DNA of 64,000 nucleotides from an uncultured Clostridia bacterium (GTDB taxonomy: Bacteria > Bacillota > Clostridia > Christensenellales > Aristaeellaceae). The notes under the pieces were generated by a model, which saw only the letters and a list, made by a program, of their open reading frames with translations, searched no databases and had not been told where the DNA came from. Of this stretch, positions 56,470 to 64,000 are shown piece after piece. The stretch covers positions 41,437 through 105,436 of the forward strand of contig CALVKT010000016.1 of the NCBI GenBank assembly GCA_944333055.1. The letters are read 5' to 3'. The translations under genes were made by a program, and so were the position numbers. Each line of letters begins with the position of its first letter. Within the stretch, counting starts at the first letter, position 1.

Positions 56470-57242
56470 TGATCTACGACATCGACGCGCCGGTGCTCCT
56501 GCGGGATACGCTCGCCGACGGGCTCATCCGGCTCGTGCTGCGCGCGCCGGAGATCGCGCGCGCGGCGAAGCCCGGCCAGTTCGTGCACATGCTCGTGCCG
56601 GACAGCGGCCACGTGCTGCGCCGTCCGATCAGCCTGATGGCCATGGATGCGCAGGCGGGCACGCTGACGCTGGCCATCCAGCCCAAGGGGCCCGGCACGC
56701 AGAAGATCTGCGCGCTCGCGCCGGGCGCGGCGGTCAAGTGCCTCGGCCCGCTGGGCACGGGCTTTGACGGCGGGGACGCGCAAACCGTCTACTTCGTCGG
56801 CGGCGGCGTGGGCGTCGCGCCCGTGTGCGCCGCGATGGACGCCTTCGCCACGCCGACCTCGCACGCGTTCTTCGGCTTCCGCACGAAGCTGCACGCCTAC
56901 GGCATGACGCAGGCCCCATGCGCGGTCACGGCGGTCAGCGACGACGGCAGCATCGGGCAGCAGGCGCCGGTGACCGCGCCGCTGCTCGCGGCGATCGGCG
57001 TGAAGCGGCCCGATCTGATCATGGCCTGCGGGCCCCTGCCGATGCTGCGGGCCGTGCAGCACATCGCACGCGAGGCCGGCATCCCCTGCCAGCTCTCGCT
57101 GGAGGAGCGCATGGGCTGCGGCATCGGCGCATGCCTGGGGTGCAGCGTCCGCATCGCGGACGGGCACGGCGGCTGGCACTACCGGCGCGTGTGCAAGGAC
57201 GGCCCGGTGTTTGACGGCATGGAGGTGATCTTCGATGGCTGA
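56469..57242 (+). CDS. pyrK: Dihydroorotate dehydrogenase electron transfer subunit
   Basis: PyrK is the FAD and 2Fe-2S protein that links PyrD to NAD+. The 257-aa protein shows the FAD-binding VLRRPISLMAMD, the NAD-binding VYFVGGGVGVAPVCAAM, and the C-terminal cluster CGIGACLGCSVRI with a further Cys in RRVCKDG. ATG 56469 overlaps the pyrF stop (TGATG). With the next gene it forms the class 1B enzyme. Confidence 0.95.
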   Translation: MIYDIDAPVLLRDTLADGLIRLVLRAPEIARAAKPGQFVHMLVPDSGHVLRRPISLMAMDAQAGTLTLAIQPKGPGTQKICALAPGAAVKCLGPLGTGFDGGDAQTVYFVGGGVGVAPVCAAMDAFATPTSHAFFGFRTKLHAYGMTQAPCAVTAVSDDGSIGQQAPVTAPLLAAIGVKRPDLIMACGPLPMLRAVQHIAREAGIPCQLSLEERMGCGIGACLGCSVRIADGHGGWHYRRVCKDGPVFDGMEVIFDG

Positions 57243-58146
57243 CCTCTCGCTCAACCTGTGCGGCGTGCCGCTGAAAAACCCGGTCATCGCCGCCAGCGGC
57301 ACGTTCGGCTTCGGCCGCGAATACGACGCGCTCTACGACATCAGCCTGCTGGGCGGCATCAGCGTCAAGGGGCTGTCCCTCAAGCCCCGCGAGGGCAACC
57401 CGCCCCCGCGCATCGCGGAGACGCCCGGCGGCATGCTCAACGCCGTCGGCCTGCAAAACCCCGGCGTGAACCGTTTCATCGAGCACGACCTGCCGTGGCT
57501 GCTGCAAAAGGACGTGGTGGTCATCGCCAACATCACCGGCGAGCGCGAGCAGGAATACTGCCGGATGGCGGAGGTGCTCGCGCCCACGGGCGTGCACATG
57601 CTGGAGATGAACATCTCCTGCCCGAACGTGCACGCGGGCGGCGCGGCCTTCGGCGTGCGGCCTGAGAGCGTCTACGCGATCACCAAGGCGGTCAAGGCGC
57701 ACGCGCGCCAGCCGCTGATCGTCAAGCTGACGCCCAACGTCGCGGACATCACCGAAAACGCGCTGGCCGCGCAGGAGGCGGGCGCGGACGCGATCTCGCT
57801 GATCAACACGCTGACGGGCATTGCGGTGGACGTGCACCGGCGCGAGATGATCCTCAGGAACAACACGGGCGGCCTGTCCGGCCCGGCGGTGCGCCCCGTG
57901 GCGCTGCGCATGGTCTGGCAGTGCGCCAAAAAGGTGCGCATCCCGATCATCGGTCTGGGCGGCATCGAGACGGGTGAGGATGCCGCGGCGTTCATGCTCT
58001 GCGGCGCGCAGGCCGTGCAGGTGGGCACCGCCAATTTCACCGATCCTTTCGCCTGCCCGCGCATCGTGCGCGAGCTGGACGCCTACTGCCAGGCGCAGGG
58101 CGTGCGCCGCGCGCAGGAGATCGTGGGCACGCTCAAGAGCCATTGA
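57235..58146 (+). CDS. pyrD: Dihydroorotate dehydrogenase B (NAD+), catalytic subunit
   Basis: A 303-aa FMN enzyme oxidising dihydroorotate to orotate. Motifs: NPVIAASGTFGFGREY, GLQNPGV, the catalytic-Cys region EMNISCPNVHAGG (class 1B uses Cys), LIVKLTPNVADI and PIIGLGGIETGEDAAAFML. ATG overlaps pyrK by 8 bp. It is the last gene of the operon; pyrE and carAB are absent here and must be elsewhere. Confidence 0.96.
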   Translation: MADLSLNLCGVPLKNPVIAASGTFGFGREYDALYDISLLGGISVKGLSLKPREGNPPPRIAETPGGMLNAVGLQNPGVNRFIEHDLPWLLQKDVVVIANITGEREQEYCRMAEVLAPTGVHMLEMNISCPNVHAGGAAFGVRPESVYAITKAVKAHARQPLIVKLTPNVADITENALAAQEAGADAISLINTLTGIAVDVHRREMILRNNTGGLSGPAVRPVALRMVWQCAKKVRIPIIGLGGIETGEDAAAFMLCGAQAVQVGTANFTDPFACPRIVRELDAYCQAQGVRRAQEIVGTLKSH

Positions 58147-58158
58147 CCCACGTTCCAT

Positions 58159-58234
58159 GGATCAGGCGTCCTTGATCAGGCGCCCTTCTTGATCAGGCGC
58201 CCTCGCGACACTTGATCAGGCGCCCTCGCGACAC
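58159..58234. repeat. Short tandem repeat upstream of the LacI-type gene
   Basis: Four head-to-tail copies of (TT)GATCAGGCGYCC. Copies 3 and 4 (58189-58211, 58212-58234) are identical 23-mers, TTGATCAGGCGCCCTCGCGA plus CAC; copies 1 and 2 are shorter. Each unit holds the palindromes TGATCA and GGCGCC. The array lies just upstream of the -35 box of the regulator gene. Confidence 0.9.
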
Positions 58235-58240
58235 AACCGC

Positions 58241-58269
58241 TTGCACTTTGCGGGCGGTTCCTTTATAAT
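58241..58269 (+). promoter_or_regulatory. Promoter of the LacI-type regulator
   Basis: TTGCAC (58241-58246), 17-nt spacer, TATAAT (58264-58269). Confidence 0.75.
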
Positions 58270-58319
58270 ATCTCTGATATACGCGCCGCACGTGAAGCGG
58301 CGGAAATGGGGGCTTCTCC

Positions 58320-59333
58320 GTGGAGATCTACACGATTCGCGATGTGGCGCGCAGGGCGGGCGTGGCCGTGAGCACGGTGTCGCGCGTGCTCAACGGGCGG
58401 CCGGACGTCAGCGAGGAGACGCGCAAGAAGGTCATGGACGTGGTGGAGGAATACGGCTTCGTGCAAAACCGCAACGCCCGCAACCTCAAGAACACCAAGC
58501 CCATCTTCGCGGCGATCATCGTGCGCGGCCGGCGCAACGCGTTCCTCAACGACATCGCCGAGCAGATGATCGAGTGCGCGCAGGGGTTCAAGACGCCGTT
58601 TCTCATCAAGTACATCGACGAGGAGGACGACGAGTTCGACGCGATGCGCCAGCTCTACGCCGAAAAGCGCGCGGGCAGCTTCATCCTGCTGGGCGCGCGC
58701 ATGGACGAGCGAAGCGAGGCGGTGCGCGCCGTCGGCGTACCGGTCGTCTTTGCGACGGTCGATGCGGCGAACATGGGCTACGAGAACGCCTCCAGCGTCT
58801 GCATCGACGACCGCGCGGCGACGCGCGCGATGATGGATCACATCCTCGCGCAGGGGCACACGCGCGTGGCGGTCATCGGCGGCTGCCGCGACGGCGAGGA
58901 CATCTTCGCCAAGCGCTATCTGGGCGCGATGGACAGCCTGAGCGCGCACGGCATCGACTACGACGCGGAAGAGTACATCCTCTCGCGCTTCACGCTGGAG
59001 GACGCCTACGACAGCGCCATGCGCCTGTTCAGCGCGCATCGGAACATCACCGCCGTGCTGACGATGAGCGACATGATGGCCATCGGCGTCATCCGCGCGC
59101 TGCGCGATCTCGGCCTGCGCGTGCCGCAGGACGTCTCCGTCTCCGGATTTGACGGCATCGAGCTGGCCCGCTACTGCATCCCCTCCATCACCACCGTGCG
59201 CCAGCCGCCGGAGGAAATCGCGCGCAGGAGCGTCGCGCTGCTGTGCGACATGCTCGATGGCGGCGCGCCGCAGCACGTCAAGGTCGATTACGCGCTCGTG
59301 GACGGCGAGTCCGTCGCGCGGGTGCGGGCATAA
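58320..59333 (+). CDS. LacI-family transcriptional regulator
   Basis: A 337-aa repressor-type regulator. The N-terminal helix-turn-helix is YTIRDVARRAGVAVSTVSRV with hinge-region LNGRPDVSEETRKKV; the rest is a periplasmic-binding-protein-like effector domain (VSVSGFDGIELARYCIPSIT near residue 275). The start is GTG 58320-58322 behind GGGGG at good spacing. No transport or catabolic genes lie next to it, so effector and targets are unknown; the tandem repeats upstream could be autoregulatory sites. Confidence 0.93.
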   Translation: MEIYTIRDVARRAGVAVSTVSRVLNGRPDVSEETRKKVMDVVEEYGFVQNRNARNLKNTKPIFAAIIVRGRRNAFLNDIAEQMIECAQGFKTPFLIKYIDEEDDEFDAMRQLYAEKRAGSFILLGARMDERSEAVRAVGVPVVFATVDAANMGYENASSVCIDDRAATRAMMDHILAQGHTRVAVIGGCRDGEDIFAKRYLGAMDSLSAHGIDYDAEEYILSRFTLEDAYDSAMRLFSAHRNITAVLTMSDMMAIGVIRALRDLGLRVPQDVSVSGFDGIELARYCIPSITTVRQPPEEIARRSVALLCDMLDGGAPQHVKVDYALVDGESVARVRA

Positions 59334-59430
59334 ACTTTATACGAATTCTTGATGAAAACGGCCAATCAGAACCGCAATGGTCGCTACACTCCGCTGCGGT
59401 TCCCGCCGCTTACGCCGTGATCATAGAAGA

Positions 59431-59494
59431 CGTTAGGGCTGCCGCCCTAAAACCTGCCTGAGGGATTTCAGACTCCCTTCTTCGCTTCGCGCCG
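59431..59494. repeat. Diverged copy of the palindromic intergenic repeat
   Basis: TTAGGGC-TGCC-GCCCTAA replaces the GC palindrome of the copies at 9.5-9.8 kb, followed by the shared CCTGCCTGAGGGAT and the tail GACTCCCTTCTTCGCTTCGC. An adjacent inverted pair, GAACCGCA (59367) and TGCGGTTC (59395), may be part of the element. Confidence 0.6.
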
Positions 59495-59526
59495 TATTTG
59501 ACCTTTTTATCAAAAATCAGTATTAC

Positions 59527-59570
59527 ACCCCATGCAAGCGGCAAAACCGCCTCGCATGGGGGCTTTTTTA
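59527..59570 (+). terminator. Intrinsic terminator after the LacI-type gene
   Basis: CCCCATGCAAGCGG-CAAAA-CCGCCTCGCATGGGG followed by GCTTTTTTA. The U-run overlaps the 3' end of the convergent patatin gene. Confidence 0.85.
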
Positions 59571-60422
59571 TGGCGAATGTCTTACGCTTCCAGATACGCC
59601 CGCAGCGCCGGCATGCGCGCGCGCGTCGGCCACGCCCTGATCGTACACGCGCTGGAGCGCTTCCGGGTCCTTCTCCAGCCGCTTCACGTGCAGCGACTGC
59701 GCCGGGCGAATCACGAAGATCTTCCCCGCCCGCTCCAGCTGCGCCACGTCCTCCATCTGCCGGTTGTAGCGCTCGTGGCGCTCCATCAGCGTCCTGCACA
59801 GCGCCGGATGCTTGTGATAGCACGCGCGGATCAGGCGCGTATTCATCGGCCCCTTGCGGTAATCCGCCGGCTGGGTGAGGACGGCCACGTTCCTGTCATA
59901 GCCCAGATTCAGACACGCGCGCACGGGGATGCTGTCCGCGATGCCGCCGTCCAGATAGCGCTTGCCCTCGTACTCCACGAACCGGGAGACGAACGGCATC
60001 GACGCGGACGCGCGGATCGCCTCGATCTGCTCGAACACATTCGTCACCTTCAGGTATTCCGCCTCGCCGGTGTCCACGTTCGTGGCCACGGCGTAAAAGT
60101 CCGCGCCGTAGCGCTCGAAGGCCGCCTCGTCGAAGGGATCGAGCTCCCTGGTAATCCGGTAGTAGCTGAACTCGCGGTTGACGATGTCGCCCGTGGTGAT
60201 CAGCGAACGCAGGCCCACGTTGCGCGGATCGCCCATGTACTGCTTGTTGTAGCGCAGTCCCCTGCTCCGCTGTTTCGAGAAGAGATTCGGCCCGACGCAC
60301 GCGCCCGCGGACACGCCCACCATGCCGTCCACGCGGATGTCCTCATCCATCCACACGTCCAGCACGCCCTGCGTGTACATGGCGCGCATCGCGCCGCCTT
60401 CCAGCGCCACACCCAGACTCAT
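59568..60422 (-). CDS. Patatin-like phospholipase
   Basis: A 284-aa protein of the YjjU/patatin type: oxyanion-hole LEGGAMRAMYTQGVLD near the start, nucleophile motif GVSAG (residues 36-40) and catalytic DGG in YLDGGIADSIPV. The last ~12 residues (GVSGSVRHSP) look unnatural. In the neighbouring frame the same DNA reads MPALRAYLEA and stops 12 bp earlier, as expected for the family end, so a 1-nt slip in the GCGCGCGCG run at 59615-59623 is likely. An extended -10 (TGGTATAAT, minus, 60457-60465) is the probable promoter. Ribosome binding site AGGAGGA. Confidence 0.85.
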   Translation of the reverse strand: MSLGVALEGGAMRAMYTQGVLDVWMDEDIRVDGMVGVSAGACVGPNLFSKQRSRGLRYNKQYMGDPRNVGLRSLITTGDIVNREFSYYRITRELDPFDEAAFERYGADFYAVATNVDTGEAEYLKVTNVFEQIEAIRASASMPFVSRFVEYEGKRYLDGGIADSIPVRACLNLGYDRNVAVLTQPADYRKGPMNTRLIRACYHKHPALCRTLMERHERYNRQMEDVAQLERAGKIFVIRPAQSLHVKRLEKDPEALQRVYDQGVADARAHAGAAGVSGSVRHSP

Positions 60423-60540
60423 CCGTTCGTCCTCCTGTCTCTGCCCATGATCGTCGATTATACCACAGCCTGCGCCGCGCGCGCACTGACCCGCCGCAAA
60501 CGGCAGATCGTATCCTTATTGAACCATTTTGGCCGAATCG

Positions 60541-60564
60541 AAAAAGCGCCGGGAAAACCCGACG
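60541..60564 (-). terminator. Intrinsic terminator of the SRP RNA
   Basis: Minus strand GCGUCGGG-UUUU-CCCGGCGC followed by UUUUUC. Confidence 0.85.
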
Positions 60565-60579
60565 CCTGACTTGTGCAAT

Positions 60580-60705
60580 CGTAGAATGCTCGGGGCAGAA
60601 AATTCCCACGGCACACACGATACAATGCTTATTGCTGCTGCCTTCCGGCCCTGACAAGGTTCACACCCTCGCATTGCATGAGTTCCATCCGTCATCACAT
60701 TCTAC
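60580..60705 (-). ncRNA. ffs: Signal recognition particle RNA (4.5S/small SRP RNA)
   Basis: The minus-strand RNA contains the universal SRP apical motif GUCAGGGCCGGAAGGCAGCA (Ffh-binding symmetric loop and GGAA tetraloop) near 60640-60660. The termini GUAGAAUG and CAUUCUAC pair to close a ~126-nt hairpin, longer than the E. coli 4.5S RNA. A promoter (60712-60740) and a terminator (60541-60564) flank it. It pairs with Ffh to target membrane proteins. Confidence 0.93.
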
Positions 60706-60711
60706 AGGCCT

Positions 60712-60740
60712 ATTGTACACGATGGGGACAGAAAATGCAA
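60712..60740 (-). promoter_or_regulatory. Promoter of the SRP RNA gene
   Basis: Minus strand TTGCAT (60735-60740), 17-nt spacer, TACAAT (60712-60717), with the RNA 5' end 7 nt downstream. Confidence 0.75.
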
Positions 60741-60753
60741 GTCCCAAATTGTG

Positions 60754-63700
60754 TCAAATGCGGTTCATCCTGTCGATCAGCCGCTCCATGACCTTGACCG
60801 CCAGGTGCAGCATGTCCTCCCGTCCGATCGTCCTGTCGCACAGGCTGAGCGTGACCGGCACGGATGCGTTGAGCGTCATCCGCCTGTCAAAGCCCTGCAT
60901 GGCCTTGAAGAGCTTGACGCCGTCAACCTGCGCGTCATTGGCAAAGCGCATGTCCATGCGGCCGTCCGCCTGCATGACGCGGTCGATGCCCAGGCTCATG
61001 CACAGCGCCTTGAGGTAGGCGACCGCCACGAGGTTCGCCACGCACTGCGGCTCGTCGCCGAAGCGGTCGATGAGCTCATCCTCGATGTCGTCGCGCTGCT
61101 CCGCCGTGCGGATGGACGCGATGCGCTTGTAGACCTCCAGCCGCTGCCGGTCGCCCGCCACGTATTCCGCCGGGAGATACGCGTTGACGTGCACGTCCAT
61201 GCGCGTCTCGATGTCCCGGTTCCTGGCCGGTTCCTGACCCTGCGCCTCCAGCACGGCCTCCTCCAGCAGCTTGCAGTACAGGTCGTAGCCGATGTTGGCC
61301 AAATGGCCGCTCTGCTGCGGGCCCAGCAGGTTGCCCGCGCCGCGCAGCTCCAGATCGCGCATGGCGATGCGGAAGCCCGATCCGAACTCCGTGAACTCGC
61401 GGATGGCGTCCAGCCGCTTCTGGGCGGTCTCGGAGAGCACCTTGCCGGGCCGCACGGTGAAATACGCATAGGCCAGGCGGTTGCTGCGGCCCACGCGCCC
61501 GCGCGTCTGATAGAGCTGGGCGAGGCCGAAGTGATCGGCGTCGTAGATGATCAGCGTGTTGGCCAGCGGGATGTCGAGGCCCGACTCGATGATCGTCGTG
61601 CACAGCAGCACATCGTACTTCTGCTGGCTGAAGTCGAGCATCACGTCCTCCAGCGCGCTCTCCTTCATCTGGCCGTGCGCGATGGCGATGCGCGCCTCCG
61701 GCACCAGCTGCTGGAGCTGCCGGTGGCAGCGCTCGATGGAGCCGACGCGGTTGTAGAGGAAGAACACCTGGCCGCCGCGGCCGATCTCGCGCAGGATCGC
61801 GTCGCGGATGACGCTGTCCTGATACTCCATCACGTAGGTCTGCACGGGATAGCGCGCCTGGGGCGGCGTCTCCAGCAGGCTCATGTCGCGGATGCCGACC
61901 ATGGACATGTGCAGTGTGCGCGGGATGGGCGTGGCCGAAAGCGTGAGCACGTCCACCGACTTCTTCATGTTCTTGATCGTCTCCTTGTGCCCCACGCCGA
62001 AGCGCTGCTCCTCATCGACGATCAGAAGCCCCAGATCCTTGAACTGCACGGTCTTGCCCAGCAGCTTGTGCGTGCCCACCACGATGTCAATCTCGCCGTC
62101 CTTGAGCCTGCGCAGCGTCTCCTTCTGCTCCTTGGGGCTGACAAAGCGGCTGAGCACGGCGGCCTCCACCGGAAAGCCCTCGAAGCGGCGCATGAGCGTG
62201 TTGTAATGCTGCTGGGCGAGAATCGTCGTGGGCGCGAGGATGGCGACCTGCTTGCCGTCCATCACGGCCTTGAACGCGGCGCGCATGGCGACCTCCGTCT
62301 TGCCGTAGCCCACGTCGCCGCAGAGCAGGCGGTCCATCGGCTCCTCGCGCTCCATGTCGCGCTTGATCTCCTCGGTCGCCTGCAACTGGTCTGGCGTCTC
62401 CTCGTAGGGGAAGTTTTCCTCGAACTCCTGCTGCCAGAGCGTATCTTTGGCAAAGGCGTGTCCCTTGTTCTTCTGGCGCTGGGCATAGAGCTGCACGAGG
62501 TCAAACGCCAGCGCCTTGAGGCTCTCGCGCACCTTGCTCTTCTGCTTGTCCCAGTCCTTCCCGCCCAGCCGCGAGAGCTTGGGCGGCGCGCCCTCGCCGC
62601 CGCCGATGTACTTTTGCAGCCGGTCGAGGTGATCGGCCGGGACGTACAGCTTGTCGCTGCCCAGATACTGCACCAGCAGGTAATCGCGCGAGGCGCCCTC
62701 GCTGGTCAGGCGCCTGGTGCCCTGATAGATGCCGATGCCGTGCGTCTCGTGCACGACGTAGTCGCCCACGTTCAGGTCGGTAAAGGACTCGATCTTGCTG
62801 CCCTTCCTGGCCCTGGTCTTCTGCGCCCTGCCCTTGGCGCCGTAGACGTCGCCCTCCACGAGCACGGCCAGCCCCAGCTGCGGGTACTGGAAGCCGCCGG
62901 AGAGCATCAGCGGATAGATGCGGCATGCGCCCTGTTCGGGCGGCTTTTCGCCCAGCTCGTCAAAGGCCGCGTCGATCCCCTCGTCCGCAAAGGACTGGCG
63001 CATGCGCTCGCCGCGCGCGCTGCCGCCGGAGAGGATGACAACGCGCCAGCCCTGCGCGAGCCACCGGCGCACGTCGCCGCACATATCCTTCGTGCGCCCG
63101 CCGTAGCTGCCCACGCCCATGCCGCCCATCTGGGCAAGCAGCGTGGGCGAGAGCGCCTTCACGGGGCGCAGGATCGTCGTCATGGCGAGCATCGTGTGCG
63201 CGCGCAGGCCGTCTATCGCCGCGTCGCGTTCGAGCATCAGCGCGCTTTGCTCCGGCACGGCCTCGCCGCGCTCCAGGGCGCTCAAGAGCGCCTGATGGAA
63301 CTCGCCCGACCGGCTGTCCATGCGCGCAAAGAGCGCCTCCGGCTCGTCGAGCACGACGATCGGGCGCGCCATGTAGTCGCAGATCGTCTCCGTCTGCGGG
63401 TAGAGCAGGTGGATGTGCTTCTCCAGCGCGCGGTTGCCCACGCCCTGCGTGAGCTGCGCGAGCGCGCTCTCCAGCCCCTCCTGAAAGCGCTCCATCGTGC
63501 GGCTTTCGCGGGTGAACGCCTCCGGCGCAGCGATCTCCCCCTCCGCCAGCGGCAGATCCGCCAGCGTGGGTTCACCCGCCTTCTCCTCGCGCAGCGCGCG
63601 CTTCTGGCGCTTCATGGCCGCGCGAAGCTGCGCCGCGAACGCCTGCACGTCCCCTTCGGGCACGGGCGCCTCGCTCGCCGGCGGGATGGCCACCTCGCTC

Positions 63701-63906
63701 ATGTTCTGGCGCGAGCGCTGGTCCATCACGTCGAACTGGCGGATGGAATCGATCTCCTCGTCGAAGAACTCCACGCGCACGGCGCTCAGGCTGTCCGCCG
63801 GATAGATGTCCACGATGCCGCCGCGCACGGAGAACTGCCCGCGGCCCTCGACCATGTATTCGCGCGTGTAGCCGCCCGCCAGCGCGGCCGCCAGATGCGC
63901 CTCCTG
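60754..63906 (-). CDS. mfd: Transcription-repair coupling factor (5' truncated by adapter sequence)
   Basis: Mfd removes stalled RNA polymerase from lesions and recruits UvrA. The visible 1050 residues include GGIVDIYPADSLSAVRVEFFDEEIDSIRQFD (UvrB-homology module) described in pieces, the RNAP-interacting YVVHETHGIGIYQG, Walker A LLCGDVGYGKTEVAMRA, Walker B IVDEEQRFG, and motif VI TRGRVGRSNRLAYAYF, then the C-terminal TRCF domain. A full Mfd has about 1150-1180 residues, so roughly the first 100 are missing. The frame continues past 63906 only into Illumina adapter, giving a false N-terminus. Confidence 0.95.
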   Translation of the reverse strand, partial: QEAHLAAALAGGYTREYMVEGRGQFSVRGGIVDIYPADSLSAVRVEFFDEEIDSIRQFDVMDQRSRQNMSEVAIPPASEAPVPEGDVQAFAAQLRAAMKRQKRALREEKAGEPTLADLPLAEGEIAAPEAFTRESRTMERFQEGLESALAQLTQGVGNRALEKHIHLLYPQTETICDYMARPIVVLDEPEALFARMDSRSGEFHQALLSALERGEAVPEQSALMLERDAAIDGLRAHTMLAMTTILRPVKALSPTLLAQMGGMGVGSYGGRTKDMCGDVRRWLAQGWRVVILSGGSARGERMRQSFADEGIDAAFDELGEKPPEQGACRIYPLMLSGGFQYPQLGLAVLVEGDVYGAKGRAQKTRARKGSKIESFTDLNVGDYVVHETHGIGIYQGTRRLTSEGASRDYLLVQYLGSDKLYVPADHLDRLQKYIGGGEGAPPKLSRLGGKDWDKQKSKVRESLKALAFDLVQLYAQRQKNKGHAFAKDTLWQQEFEENFPYEETPDQLQATEEIKRDMEREEPMDRLLCGDVGYGKTEVAMRAAFKAVMDGKQVAILAPTTILAQQHYNTLMRRFEGFPVEAAVLSRFVSPKEQKETLRRLKDGEIDIVVGTHKLLGKTVQFKDLGLLIVDEEQRFGVGHKETIKNMKKSVDVLTLSATPIPRTLHMSMVGIRDMSLLETPPQARYPVQTYVMEYQDSVIRDAILREIGRGGQVFFLYNRVGSIERCHRQLQQLVPEARIAIAHGQMKESALEDVMLDFSQQKYDVLLCTTIIESGLDIPLANTLIIYDADHFGLAQLYQTRGRVGRSNRLAYAYFTVRPGKVLSETAQKRLDAIREFTEFGSGFRIAMRDLELRGAGNLLGPQQSGHLANIGYDLYCKLLEEAVLEAQGQEPARNRDIETRMDVHVNAYLPAEYVAGDRQRLEVYKRIASIRTAEQRDDIEDELIDRFGDEPQCVANLVAVAYLKALCMSLGIDRVMQADGRMDMRFANDAQVDGVKLFKAMQGFDRRMTLNASVPVTLSLCDRTIGREDMLHLAVKVMERLIDRMNRI

Positions 63907-63964
63907 CGATCGGAAGAGCGTCGTGTGGGGAAGGAGTGTAGATCTCGGTGGTCGGCGGATCGTC
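63907..63964. other. Illumina TruSeq adapter contamination
   Basis: GATCGGAAGAGCGTCGTGT (63908-63926) followed by GGGAAGGAGTGTAGATCTCG and GTGGTCGGCGGATCGTC reproduces the reverse complement of the TruSeq universal adapter over ~58 nt with a few substitutions. Its translation gives the well-known artefact peptides RRPPRSTLLPHTTLFRS and TTEIYTPSPHDALPI. It is not genomic; the ~36 bases beyond it (63965-64000) are of uncertain origin. Confidence 0.95.
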
Positions 63965-64000
63965 ATAAGACAAAGGAGCAGCGCGTCCGCCGGGCAGACG

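Noticed and set aside
58159..58234. CRISPR array
   Set aside because: Units are contiguous with no unique spacers, and there are no cas genes in the window.
63572..63973. 133-codon frame beginning in DPPTTEIYTPSPHD
   Set aside because: Its N-terminus is translated Illumina adapter and the rest is a shadow of mfd.

Overview
The window is GC-rich, densely coding bacterial chromosome with the gene complement of a spore-forming, anaerobic Clostridia-type Firmicute. The evidence is a germination protease (gpr), an oxygen-sensitive class III ribonucleotide reductase (nrdD/nrdG), a remB-gyrB-gyrA cluster, a PyrR-attenuated pyr operon, AGGAGG-type ribosome binding sites, and many sigma-A promoters with exact 17-nt spacers. 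Genus cannot be fixed from the sequence alone.

Layout. 1-2.4 kb (minus): a FecCD/FepC-type ABC permease and ATPase followed by mobB, behind a promoter, a molybdenum-cofactor (Moco) riboswitch and an intrinsic terminator. 2.4-5.6 kb (minus): a secreted, wall/membrane-anchored protein of unknown function, then the conserved but poorly understood pair GGGtGRT protein plus IscU/NifU-like scaffold. 5.9-9.2 kb (plus): glnS and gltX. 9.2-9.8 kb: a gene-free block with two near-identical ~150-bp palindromic repeats. 9.8-13.7 kb (minus): membrane protein, tcdA, asnS and a DMT-type transporter. 13.7-18.7 kb (minus): remB-gyrB-gyrA. 18.8-26.3 kb (minus): GNAT, nrdG, nrdD, an unknown membrane-anchored protein, and a glycerate kinase plus GntP transporter operon. 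26.5-26.75 kb (plus): two tRNA-Ser genes with a consensus promoter and terminator. 26.8-27.4 kb: a small decayed gene remnant.

27.5-35.1 kb (minus) is the most coherent accessory unit: modA-modB-modC-moeA-moeA2-moaA-moaC-mog-moaE, behind a second Moco riboswitch that closely resembles the first. The two riboswitches would place two different oxyanion uptake systems and most of Moco synthesis under feedback from the finished cofactor. moaD, moeB and mobA are not in the window.

35.2-37.3 kb: trxB-trxA divergent from a Crp/Fnr regulator. 37.5-38.6 kb: an apparent in-frame fusion of a UgpB-like binding protein to the C-terminal half of a UgpE-like permease, either a deletion scar or an assembly error. 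38.7-46.0 kb: a surface-glycan locus (GT2, ABC-2 permease with an extra ectodomain, ABC ATPase, TSUP transporter, two tandem GtrII-like membrane glycosyltransferases). 46.1-52.5 kb: zinc phospholipase-like protein, D,D-carboxypeptidase, gpr, nadE, GNAT, and a C-GCAxxG-C-C protein. 52.6-58.1 kb (plus): pyrR-pyrB-pyrC-pyrF-pyrK-pyrD with a PyrR attenuator. 58.3-60.4 kb: a LacI-type regulator and a patatin-like phospholipase. 60.5-63.9 kb (minus): SRP RNA and mfd.

A caution on quality: positions 63907-63964 match the Illumina TruSeq adapter, so mfd is truncated by contaminating sequence and the last ~95 bases should not be read as genome. This also weakens confidence in other abrupt joins, notably the ugpB/ugpE fusion.
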